NCBI RefSeq assembly: GCF_000220395.1
Contig: NW_004086282.1
Span: 1 to 64,000, forward strand
Reading direction: 5' to 3'
Origin: Ichthyophthirius multifiliis
Lineage: Eukaryota; Ciliophora; Oligohymenophorea; Hymenostomatida
Length of the DNA stretch: 64,000 nt
Shown: positions 50,704-62,027 of the stretch, piece by piece
How positions within the stretch are numbered: position 1 is the first letter of the stretch
Layout of the letters: the number at the start of each line of letters is the position of its first letter
Program-made: the position numbers and the translations under genes
The notes under the pieces: generated by a model
The model's database searches: none
Told to the model about the DNA's origin: nothing
The model's input: only the letters and a program-made list of their open reading frames with translations

Positions 50704-50913
50704 TTTTTTTTATATTTTTAGAAAAAGATATTTATATTTTTTTTAATATTTAAAATATTTTATTATTAGAGATAATTTCCATATATTTTTTCTATTAAAT
50801 TACTCCATAAAAATATAATAAAAAGTTGAAACATTTAAAAAAAAAAATATTAATAAAATAAAAACCAAAAAAAATAACAAATACTTATAAAATTAAAAAA
50901 AATTTTAAAAAAT
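50704..50913. promoter_or_regulatory. Divergent promoter region
   Basis: 210 bp between two opposite starts. A/T only, with A-rich leaders on both sides. Confidence 0.4.
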
Positions 50914-52822
50914 ATGCTATAAAAAATAAAATACGAGACACTTTACTATGGCCGTTATGATAAACTTCGCAAAAAATTTTTAAGTTCGGATTTTGAGCCC
51001 GAAGAATGTAAAGTATTAGAATTAAGCTATTAACATGCAACTGAATTACCAATTCAGAAATGTTTAGAAGTAGTAAAAAATCTTTAAATATTGAAATTAT
51101 CGCACAATTCAATATAACGTTTTGACTCCAGTATATTAATAAAAGGTTGTCCTTAATTAGAAATACTGGATTTATCGAATAATAAAATCGACATATTAGA
51201 TGATATAGTAGAGTTAGGTTCATTATAAAATTTAGGAGCTTTAGATTTTCAATATAATCCTATATCTAATCGTTTATCCAGTATAAATTTAATAAAGGAA
51301 CTTTTATATCCCGAAAAATATAAAAAATATGACCCTGTTAAAATTCTAACTGTGGGTTATCAAGCAATGCCTCCAACTCGACTTTCTCGTTAAGATGAAG
51401 AATAAATGTAAAAAGATTTAGAAATAAACGAAGTAAAAAAATAAAAAAATTAAAATAAAATAAAAAAATAAAAAATATTTTAAATAATTTTTTTTTTAAA
51501 CTAAATATTTAACAAAGCTTTTTGATGAAGAGCTAGACCCAAGAGAGACTAGATAATTAGTGAGTAAATATGGCCACAAAAATACATTGGCTAAATATGC
51601 AGTATAGCCTTGTCCAGTTCCAAGGAAATCGCGATTCAAAAATTTGGTGATTTTAAATGGATAGGATATCACAAAGTTGGATGTGATGAGGGCTTCAGGC
51701 AAAGATAAAATTTCTGAAATTATAGAAGATGTGAATGAAGAAAAAATAAAACCGATGAAAATTTAAAGATAAAACGATATAACTCATAGAAAATATATTC
51801 AGAAATATGTTAAGAAGATCTAGAGGCTTACAGAAGAGCATATGTCAACAAATATTAGGAATATAAAACAAAGTGGAGATGGGATAGGGGGAGACGAAGA
51901 TTTGAAGTATTTATCAAAATTGGATGAGGCTTTATAGAAAGGGTCAAAGTTTGTAATTGATCCAAAAAAATATGCTGCTGATATTTGGCAAACTCCTTTA
52001 GATATTTAATATAAAAATTCTACTTTTTCAATTTCGATTAAAGAATATAAGAAAATGTTATAGGAATATGAAGTTTAGAAAAAATTAAAGCTCGAAAATA
52101 AAAAATAATAGTATTAGGAAAGAAAAAATTCAAGGAAGGCTAGAGTTTTTGCGAAATTGTAAAGGGCAGGAATATGTAAAAAAAAAAAAATTCTACTTTA
52201 TTTATTTTTATATTAAATAAAAAAAAGAACCTGTAACAAAAGAAGAATTAGAAAAATATGAAGAAGAAGGGTGCAAATTTGAAAATATAGAAGACTTATT
52301 TAAAATAAAAAGTAAAAAAGACAGAATGAAATATGATTTGGATAGATTAGAAGAAAAAAAATACAGAAGTAGTGAAAGTGAACTTTCTGAAGAATTCGAA
52401 AAATAAATTCAAAATGAAAGCTTTTCATAATAAAATAATTATTCAAATAAAAATTAGGATGAAGATTTGTAAGAAATTACAAATTAAGAGGAAAAAAATA
52501 AACAAAAGAATAAAAAGTCACATTAACCTTAAAGTAATTAAGATGTTGATGTTTTAGAATTAAAAAGAAAATTAGAAGATAATAATAAATTGAAAAAATA
52601 GGCACTTTCATAGAAATAACCTTATTCTTAAAATGCAGAAATATCAAAGAAATAATAAAGAAATAAGGAAATTTTAAAATTCTAAAAAAAAAATATAGAA
52701 AAATAAGAAGAAGAGGGAGAAAAGAAAAAACAAGAAAACGAAAATAATGAAAAATAAAAATATAATGAATAAGACATTTAATAAACAAATAAATAAGATA
52801 AAAATAAATCAAAAAACAATAT

Positions 52823-52861
<39 letters not shown>

Positions 52862-54880
52862 TAAATAATTGGATTTGACTTCAATCAATTAATAATAATA
52901 ATTTTAATTAAGACTAGAAAATGATGACAATATTGAAAATATAGGTATATAAATATATTATAAATTACTAAAATTTTTTTTTAGGAATTGAAACGGTATA
53001 AGTAAGTAGATATGATTTTCGAGTTAGTTAAAAATCAAATGAAATTGAAAAAAAAATAAACGTTAACAATATAAGAAATTAAACTTATTCAACATTTAAT
53101 GTAAATAATAAGGTATTTTCCTAACACAATCTTCAAAAGTAAGTATTAATCAAAAAAATTTCATAAAAATCTTCAGGATAATTTGGTAAAAAAACTTCTG
53201 TTTACAAAAGAGACAGATCAAGTAGTTCAAGTTTAAGCGAATCTAAAAGTAAAGTAGAATCAGTAAAAAAAATGCTAAAAAAAAAAACCTTTTTTTAAAT
53301 AATAATAAAAATAAATAAAGTATAAAGAATCCTTTAATTAAAAATAAAAAAGTTAAAAAAAAGGAACATATTATCCAATGAAAAAATCAAAAAATAAAGA
53401 ATATAAATCTGAAAAAAAAACAAAAAAAGCAGACAACTTTTTCATAAAATAAACTAATAATTCAAATATAAAATAAGATCTAATAATGCGAAGCGAAATT
53501 CCAAGTGATAAATTAGTCCCTACAATAGAATAAGGAATGGACCCTAATTTAAGAAATTAGGCTCTTTTTAATCCTGAGAATGAAATGTATTAATAAATAT
53601 AAAAGTTTAATTAAAAAGTGGAAGAATTCAATAACCTTAAAGAATCTTTAAATGCACTTGATATAAAATTAGAATAGCATAATATTTAAAAAAGACCTGA
53701 AGAAAAGTTCAATAAATATATTAGATATGACGACGTATTTAAGTTCCTAAAAGAAACAGTTAAAGATTTTAAAATATAAAATAGCTATGATTTAGCAAAT
53801 TATTTATAATTTAAATTTGGGAAAAGAATTCAATAATAGCCTCAAAAAATGTCGGCTTTTGAACTAAATACTATTATTAATAAAGTAAATGATTTTAATA
53901 AAAATAATGCTCCTAGGATCGTTGAAAAGGAAATTAATGAATAATTAAGAAACAATCCTAATATGGATTTCAAATTGAGAGAATAATTATATGATTAACT
54001 AGATACTTTGGAAGAAATCAAACTTAAAAAAATGAAAGTTTCTTAGGAGCATTTAAGAAGACTTGAAAAAAAAGAAATTGAAAGGGCAGAACATAATGCT
54101 AGACTTGCATATCATTATTATAAGTTAAAAAATTTTATTGATGATGGAAATTTAGAAAAATATTTAAAAAGACTTAATTTGGGTTTAGATGGTAAAAATA
54201 ATTAAGGAAAAATTCAATTTAAGAAAAAAGTTGTTAAAAAAAATAATATCGATTATGATGAAAATAATGTCCCTAATTATTTTAATAAATAGAAGATTAA
54301 AAATATAGTAAAATTTATTAATATATAAAATACTTTCAAATAATTTTATTTATTTATATAGGAATAGCATCTTAAAAAAGAACCCAAAGGATTCGTTGGA
54401 TAACTAGAAAATTTGTTGTAACTTAAAAAATATTAATATCCTGCTAGAGAAATACCTTAGTGTAATCTTTCTGGTTTTATTGTTGAAAAATATCCAGATA
54501 TTAATGAATGGGCTAACTCTCGTTTATATATACCTTAGCCAAAGCTCACTTTTGAAGATTTAAAGGAATAACATGACAGAAAAATAAAAGATGAATTTTA
54601 GAAAAGTAGGAATAATTAAGTGCTTACTATTGAAGAGTAAATGATGAAATATGCTTCTGAATTTAAAGAAAAGGAATAGGAAAGAAACGATCTAAGAAAA
54701 AGAATTGAAGGGTATGTAAAAGATGGTAAAAGAGTACTTAATGAATTTATGGATTAAGAATACTATGAAATTGATAAAAGATTTAATGTAAATCATTGCA
54801 TTGGTGAATATATTAAACTTATGAGAGAAGGAAAATTACCAAAAAGAATTCCTTAAAATGTTAATAAGAAAAATAATTGA
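50914..54880 (+). CDS. Leucine-rich-repeat protein with long charged C-terminus
   Basis: Exon 1 is 50914-51432; a 85-nt intron (51433-51517) joins in phase 0 to LFDEELDPRETRQLVSKYGH; further introns are about 52172-52223, 52944-52983 and 54311-54360. The N-terminal 150 residues are LRRs: CKVLELSYQHATELPIQKCL, VVKNLQILKLSHNSIQRFD, LEILDLSNNKIDIL and LGALDFQYNPIS, then a cap. The next domain (NLVILNGQDITKLDVMRASG and KFVIDPKKYAADIWQTPLDI) is conserved-looking but unknown. A Q/K/E-rich stretch with a 12-Q run at about 52820-52860 and an SR-like patch (RDRSSSSSLSESKSK) follow. The last 500 residues are helical (FDMDDG-type motifs absent; examples KNFIDDGNLEKYLKRLNLG and NEFMDQEYYEIDKRFNVNHC). One frame change is near 53280 at an A-run. 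LRR plus coiled coil suggests an axonemal or scaffold protein, unproven. Confidence 0.78.
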
Positions 54881-55008
54881 GTTTTTTTTTTTTTTAAAAA
54901 AAAAATTATATAAATATTGATTTTTTATTTTTTTAATATATTAAATGTTAAATAAAAAATAATGAAAAAATAAATTTTATTCATTTATATTTTTTGTAAA
55001 AATAAAAA
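54881..55008. other. Short spacer
   Basis: 128 bp of A/T runs between two + strand genes; terminator and promoter must both lie here. Confidence 0.5.
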
Positions 55009-56234
55009 ATGAAAAATAATTAATTATAAAAATAAAAAAATTATGGAGATATTAATAAAATATATTAAATAAACAAACAACTATATTTGAAAAAACAATA
55101 AACAAAACCCTAAAAAAAAATATCAATTTCTTAAAGTTTTAATTTAAGTGATTACTCTTTTAACCAAAGCATATCATAAGATTAAGCACAGGTGAACTTT
55201 TTGACAAATAAAGGAAAAAAATAATTTAATATAGTTAAAAATATACAGACATACGACTAATATAAAAAAAACTCTAAAAAATATTTTTAAACATATAACT
55301 AAACTTATACTACAATAGCAGATTTACAAAGAAAAGAATCTTCAAATTTTCATATAATGTTTTCTCCTGTAAAACATTAAAATTAAAATTTTTAGGATTA
55401 CAAAATAAATCATATAAAAAAAATAGAAGGAAAAAAGACTTTTTAATATCAATAAAATTCAAACAATATTAGTTAAATTTTAAGAAGAGATTAAAGTAAT
55501 TAGTTCTATTCATTTTTTTAAAAACCGTAAAGAAAATAATTTGATGAAAAATATTAATTAGAAACGACGTTTAATAATTTATTTAATTAATAAAATGAAT
55601 ACTAAGAAAAATCTAAAATTAAAACATTTAAATAATAAATAGGTAATGTAGTTACTGGTCAAAATATAACCCCTGAAATTAGATAAGGGAAAAAAATGTT
55701 ATAATAAAACCATTTTTAGGGAAGATAATCTTCAAAGAAAAATGATTATTAAAACATTAATAAAAAAAATAGTTTTATAAATATTAATACTAAAATATAA
55801 AATAACGAAAAATTAAATAAATAGAAAATCTTAAAAAAAAATAATGATTCTAAAAATAAAAAATTATGCAATAATTAAAATAATAACAATATATAAAATA
55901 ATTCAAACAATAATTCGTAAAATATATAAATAAATAAAATATTTAATATATATATATATATTTTTATATAATTATTTAATAAAAATTTATATAAAATTCA
56001 AGCCCAACAATTTAAGCCTATGCTTTATCTAAATAAATTTAAGAATAGTAAGATTTGATTTCATAAGTATTAGAAGAAGTATCTTATAATACTATAGAAA
56101 CATAAAAGATAAATAGTAATAGAAATATTTCTCCCAAAATAACCAATATAATAAATAATAATTCTTCAAAAATTTCTTAAAAATATTAACCAATATCTTA
56201 AACAAATAAAATATTTAAAAAAATATAATTTTGA
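55009..56234 (+). CDS. N/Q/K-rich low-complexity protein
   Basis: Two exons (55009-55920 and 56006-56234, about) with an AT-rich intron of roughly 85 nt. The frame starts MKNNQLQKQKNYGDINKIYQ and is open throughout in code 6. Composition is dominated by N, Q, K, S and I, with runs such as NNQNNNNIQNNSNNS. The more ordered parts are YSFNQSISQDQAQVNFLT, SNFHIMFSPVKHQNQ and, in exon 2, ALSKQIQEQQDLISQVLEEV, which is probably helical. No domain is recognised. The start was chosen because it is the first ATG in the open frame and follows an A-run. Likely an intrinsically disordered protein. Confidence 0.65.
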
Positions 56235-56516
56235 ATATATGTTTTAATTTAATTATTTTATGTAAAAATAAAATTGATAATATCAATAAATAAATATATT
56301 TTAATTAAGTAAATATAATAAAATAAAAGATATTTAAAATTATTTCCTATTTATTATGTAATTTAAGAAGTACAAATTTATTATTTCTAAATAAAAAGTT
56401 AAATAAAAATTAAAATAAAAAACATTGCTTAATCAATATGTATATAATACTTTTTATATAATTAAAAAATTAAATTTTAAAAATAAAATAAAAACATAAT
56501 AAAATAAAAAATATAA

Positions 56517-56552
<36 letters not shown>

Positions 56553-57009
56553 TTATATATTCAAATATATATATAATTTTTTTACACAAATATAAATATA
56601 TATTAATATTTATATACATATTTTTATATTTATACTATACTTAATTTTTTTATAGATTTACATGAAATATATTATTATATTATATTTTTCTTTCATTAAT
56701 TAATTTATCTTTTTAGTATTTTTTCCTTCCAATTTATTAATAGCTTTTTATAAATAAGAAAATTTTTTATACTTTTTTTTTTTTTTTTTTTATTATATCT
56801 ATATATCCATTATAGTTAGTTTTATTGTTATTTATTTTTTTTTTTTAATATATATTCTATACAAATAAAAATACATTTTTAACTTTTTTTTTTTTTTTTT
56901 AATAAAAAATACATAAATTAAAAAAAAATTATTATAAGGTAATTTATGTATATTTTGTAATTAAAGCAAATGATAACCTTAATAATTATGCAAAAATACT
57001 GAATTTAGA
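56235..57009. other. Intergenic, AT-rich with poly-T runs
   Basis: Contains (AT)n at about 56520-56545 and a T-run of about 22 at 56769-56792, with further T-runs near 56840 and 56890. Nothing coding seen. Confidence 0.55.
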
Positions 57010-57183
57010 ATGAATAAATATATTTATTATTTTTATTCTTATGACAATATTAATTTTATCAATTTTGATGTTGGATTTAAGTGCGGATATACTTTTTATT
57101 ATTCTAATAACGATAAATCTAAAGAATTAGCTTGTTAATTGTAACTTAAATGGGAATTTATGTCCATGAATAGCAAGTTCTGA
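57010..57183 (+). CDS. Possible 57-residue ORF
   Basis: An ATG frame with TGA stop reads MNKYIYYFYSYDNINFINFD, VGFKCGYTFYYSNNDKSKEL and ACQLQLKWEFMSMNSKF. Composition is protein-like and locally richer in G/C than its flanks. The preceding GAATTTAG could be a splice acceptor, so this may be the last exon of a gene rather than a whole one. No homologue recognised. Confidence 0.35.
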
Positions 57184-57584
57184 GCTTTTTTACATACTAA
57201 CTAATAAATCTCATATAAATTTATCTATAATATATTCTATTTTATTATTGAATTTATTTTTTTATATAAATTATAATAATTTATATATATTCCAGAGAGA
57301 AAATAAAAATGCAAAAAGTAGATTTTTTATTTTTCCAGTCAAACATTTAAAATTTTATAATTTATAATATTTTTTTTTTTGTAAAAAATATAAATTAAAA
57401 TTGTAAAATAAAGATAAATTATTTTTAATTTTTTATTGAATATAAAATATTTATTAAAATTATCTTTTAATTCTGAAAACATTTCTAAATAAAAATATAA
57501 ATAAAATGATGTTATTTTAAAAAGCAATAAGAAATTTCAAACACAACATTTTTTTCCAAAAGTAAATTAAATTTGATTTCGCAT
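57184..57584. other. Intergenic, AT-rich
   Basis: About 400 bp of A/T runs. Nothing seen beyond a presumed promoter for the IF-3-like gene. Confidence 0.5.
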
Positions 57585-59081
57585 ATGCAACAACCCCATC
57601 AGAATATTAAACACTATAAAAGATTTCTTAAATATTAAAATTGAAAGTAAAAATTTTACAAATAAAATCAAAAATTTTCATAAATTATTCTGATAGTATC
57701 ATAATTTAAATGAAGAACTAGATCTTGATGGAAATGTAAGAATTATAGACAACAATAATAAATAATTAGGTATTATGCCTTTTTAGGAAGCAAGGTAAAT
57801 AATTTATATTTTTTAAAAATAACTACTTATTTTATTAAAAACATAAAGTGAAAAAGCATATTAATAAAACTTAGATATAATCCTTATTAATTAAGATGTC
57901 AAACCTGTTATTTGCAAACTAATAAATTATAAATAAGATTTATTTGATAAATTTAAAAAAGAAATGATTTAAAAAGATAATGAATTATGTAAACAAATGA
58001 AAAAATACATTCTTTTTATTAATATATAAAAAAATAAAAAGTTGATTAAGATAGTAAAAAATCTAAAAAATAAATAGTATTAAGCCATAATATTAGTTTT
58101 GCAGATTTAAAAACAAAAGCTTAATTAGTTAAAGAAATAATTAAAAAAAATCCTCAAATAAAAGTTGTTATTTTATCAAATGATTCATAAGAAGATTAAT
58201 GTAAAAGCTTGCTTTTTACAGTAAAGAATTAATACTTTCTAAAAAAATTTAAAAAAAAAAAAAAGTTTAGAGATTTAATTAAAGATACACTTGTATGTGA
58301 TTCAGATCTTACAATAAAACCTTTAATAAAAGATGAAGATGAATAAGAAGATATACTTAACACATCAAAACCTACTAAATAAATAGAGTTAAATGCTAGA
58401 TCTGTTTAATTTGCTAGAGGAAGTATAAAGTTATATATTTTTTTAATTTTATCTTAATTTTTTTTTACCATAAAAATAAATATAGAATAAACTTATACTT
58501 AAGAAGAAATTTAAGAACTTATTGAATAATATATAAATGAAGATAAATATGGATCACAATAAAAGAAGTTTTTTTTTTATACATAAATATATTAATTTTT
58601 ATAAAAAAATTATCAGGCATTAAAAAGAAGACATTATTGCTAAAATGATTATGAAGTAATTTTCTTAAAAATTAATATTAAAATATAATATTTTAATAAT
58701 TAAAATAAAAAGTTAAGGAAAGTTTAATAAAATTAATTTATAAGTAGGAGAAGATACTTTTTAAAGTGAAAAATCTTTAGATTCTTTAATAAAAGATTTT
58801 CAATATGATATTTAGGATGTGGTTGAAGATAACTAAGATGATTATACTTAATTGTTATAAAAACTGGCTAAAAAAAGTTATAAAATATATAAAAATAATA
58901 ATAGTTATTAAATATAATAGAAAGTAGAACTGTTAATGAAATTGAAATAGAAATCTAAAGTTTAAAAAAAAGATTAGAATATACTGAAGAATAAGCTTTA
59001 GTCAAAATTGCTTTAAAATAAGAATAAGATTATTTAAGAAAATTATTAAGACTTTAAAAATTAACTTCGAAAGTACTTTGA
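57585..59081 (+). CDS. Mitochondrial translation initiation factor IF-3-like
   Basis: The IF-3 N-domain reads LNEELDLDGNVRIID, LGIMPFQEA, an intron (57795-57848), then LDIILINQDVKPVICKLINY, the family's LDLVEV...PPVCRIMDYGK block. A second intron (57989-58050) leads to the C-domain: KKSKKQIVLSHNISFADLKT then KAQLVKEIIKKNPQIKVVIL, matching KEIRLxxNIxxHDLxxKxxxxxxFL. A third intron is 58423-58485. An extra C-terminal region of about 150 residues, charged and helical (QTYTQEEIQELIEQYINE, and later IQSLKKRLEYTEEQALVKIA), runs to TGA at 59079, with frame changes at T/A runs near 58570 and 58900. The N-terminus is uncertain: ATG at 57585 needs a frame change before the IF-3 domain. Bacterial-type IF-3 in a ciliate should act in mitochondria. 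Confidence 0.75.
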
Positions 59082-59231
59082 TTATAAAAATAGCATAATT
59101 TGTTTTTTTTATTTTTTATTTAAATAAAGATAAAACTAATTAAATTTTATTTTTATTTTTATTTATTTTTTTAAAATGCTTATTTCACTAATTTTAAATA
59201 TAATTTTTTTTAAAAATAAATAAATATATAA
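59082..59231. other. Short spacer
   Basis: 150 bp of A/T runs between two + strand genes. Confidence 0.5.
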
Positions 59232-61898
59232 ATGCATTTGTAAAATAATTTAAAAGAATAATAATTTGTAGGATTAAAAGCGATTTAATTTAAATTTGAT
59301 TTATTTTTAGAAACCATTTTCATGTCTTTATCATTTCCTTGTCAAATATAAATAATATGGAAAAGGGGTTTTTTATTTTTTTAATAAAAAAATTAATTTT
59401 TATAAAAATATAAAAGGAACTAATAAAGTTCATACTAACAAAGCCATTAATATAATTCCTAATTAAAATATAACTTAAATTAATGAAAATTTATCCTTAA
59501 TTACAACTATTTTTTAAGATTTTTAGCAAAAAATATTACCAAAAAAAGTTTAAAAAATTAATATACATAAGAAATTCTATTTTTTTTTTGTTTAAACAAA
59601 AAATAAAAAGTCAACAATAACAATAGTAATTATTACCGATGTTGGAAAAAAAGTAGGAGGAGTAGCTGAAATATATTTAAATGATTTATTTTAACAATTT
59701 TAAAATTAAGATTTAAATAGTAAAATCTAAAATAAATAATTTTTTTTTTTAAAAAAAAACTAATATTAATAGAATTAGTAAATTAATAAATAACTTTATA
59801 ATAAAATTTAAAACTTCAAAAATGTCCTGATTAGAAATCTACGCTTAAAATTTAAATGAAAATTTAATTTATTTAATAATGTAAAGAAATTGATGCAATC
59901 AGTATTAATAGTTATACATCTATTTAAAATTAAACACTTAATAATGAAAATAATTATATATAAGAATAATAGTTAAATGATAGTAAAAGTATCGATTTTA
60001 ATAAATTTAATTTTTCTTTTAATAATAATATATTAAATGGTATTTTTATTTATACTAATTTATATATATTCTTAATTTAGAATCATATCAATAATAATAA
60101 AAAAATTAATTTAATTCTAATAGTAAGTTAAATATTATTAGTAGTAAAAAAGAAATAGAGGATTCGTTAAGGAAAGCGCATAGTGTAAATAAATTTTAAC
60201 ATTCAGATGATTCATAAAGAGTCAATAATTAAAAAACTTAGTTTGGGAAATTAGATGATATTCAAAAATAAGTGGAAAAATTATAATATGAAAATGATAA
60301 ATTAAAAGATGAACTTATAAAATCTAAATTCAAAAGTGAAGATAATAATACTATTTAAGAAATTATTAAAATATAAAAATAAAATGAAAATTTTTAGAAT
60401 AAAATAAATGAAGTATTTTTGTTATTAATTTTTATATTTAAAATAAAATTTCATTAAAAAAGCAAGAAAAAACTATAAATGAATAACTTAATTAAATACA
60501 AAAGTTCAATGATTAAATTAATGATTAATCTGTATTAATTTTAAATTTAGAAAACTAAAATAATTAGTAAAAATAGGAAATAAATAAATAAAAAAATGAA
60601 ATATCTTAATTAAATAATAAATTAGATTAAAATAATAACAGGATATAAATATATGAAAATTAATAAGAGAAAATTTAATCATAACTCGATGAAAGTTACA
60701 AAATTAGTTAAGAAGCTTAATAAGAAATATTATAAATTTAAGAATAATTAAAAAATCAAGTTTAAAAAGAATAAGAGATTATTAATAAAGTAAAAAAATA
60801 AAAAAAAAATATTAATTTAAGAAAAAAGTATAAATTAGAGTAAATTTAAATAGTTTAAGAAAAAGATTAAGTTATAAAAAAATAACAAGAAAATATGTTA
60901 TCTTTAGAAAAAGAAAAAGATAACTTAAATTAATTAATTGACTCATTTTAATCACTTTAAAATGAATAAAGTTAATTATTTTAATAAGAAATAATGAATT
61001 AAGCTTAAAAAAATGAAGAGTTAGTAGAAATAATTAAATTAAAAGAAAATCAATTTGAGAAGGAAATTTAGAAAATTTATTTTGAAAAAAAAGTAGTTTA
61101 AGATAATTATTAATAAAAAATAGAACATTACTAATAATTATAAATAAATGTATTTATAAAATATTATTTAACTTAATATTTTTTTATATTTAGTATGATA
61201 ACATATAAGAAAAAATTTAAAATATAGAAAATTTATTAGAATAAAAAGATGAAGAAATAAATAAATTTAATGAATAATTAGAAGAAGAAAAAAATAAAAA
61301 TTAAAAAAATATATATATTCAAGAATAAATGAAGGGTTATTTGTAAAAATAAAAAGAAGAAATAGATTAATTAAATTAAATTAATTAATAAAAATAATAG
61401 GAACTTGAATAAACTTCCCAAAATATTGAAAAATATTAATTATAGATGCAATAAAAAGAAGAATTTTTCTAATAAGAATTTATTAAAATAAAAAATGAAT
61501 TCTAAAATTAACTTTATGATGAGATATAGAAGGAATAAAATAAGTTTATCTTTTTTTAGGAAAAATGCAAATAGTTTATTTTATATAAAGAATAATAATC
61601 AATAGAAAATATTTAAAAAGAAAACGAAGAAAAGTATAAAATCTTAAAAAATGATTATTAAATATAAATTGAAGATTTAAAATAAATTATTAATGAATAA
61701 GAAAATATTAATTAATAACTAAAAAATAAAAATACATAAATGTAAAAAAAAATAGATAAATTGGAAGAGGAGAATACTTAGATAAGCTTAAGAATGATTA
61801 AAGAATTAGATTAAATAGTTGTTAAATAAAATAATTTTTAAAATGAATTCAAATAAAAAATATTTGAAAAATAAAAATTAAACTAATCTATGATGTGA
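59232..61898 (+). CDS. NT-C2 domain (EEIG1/EHBP1-type) coiled-coil protein
   Basis: Starts MHLQNNLKEQQFVGLKAIQF; the N-terminal 250 residues follow the NT-C2 pattern: FKFDLFLETIFMSLSFPCQI, IIWKRG, an intron of about 51 nt, NKVHTNKAINIIPNQ, NENLSLITTIFQDFQQKILP, TIVIITDVGKKVGGVAEIYL and KCPDQKSTLKIQMKIQF. One frame change at an A/T-rich run near 59745 lies inside it. A coiled coil of about 600 residues follows with at least three introns, including 60416-60465 and 61149-61192 (approximate). It is open to TGA and packed with E, K, Q and N heptads such as ENMLSLEKEKDNLNQLIDSF. NT-C2 proteins bind membranes or Rab/EHD factors in animals and plants; a tether or organelle-positioning role is inferred from that. 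Confidence 0.78.
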
Positions 61899-62027
61899 TG
61901 ATTTAACTAATTAAAATATTTTTTTTTTAAATAAAATAAAACTTTTATGCTTTTACATATATATATATATATATTTTTTTTTCTTTTAATTAAAAAAATA
62001 TTTTACTCTTTTATTTAAAATAAAATA
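61899..62027. other. Short spacer
   Basis: 129 bp of A/T runs with a short (AT)n tract at about 61957-61974. Confidence 0.5.
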
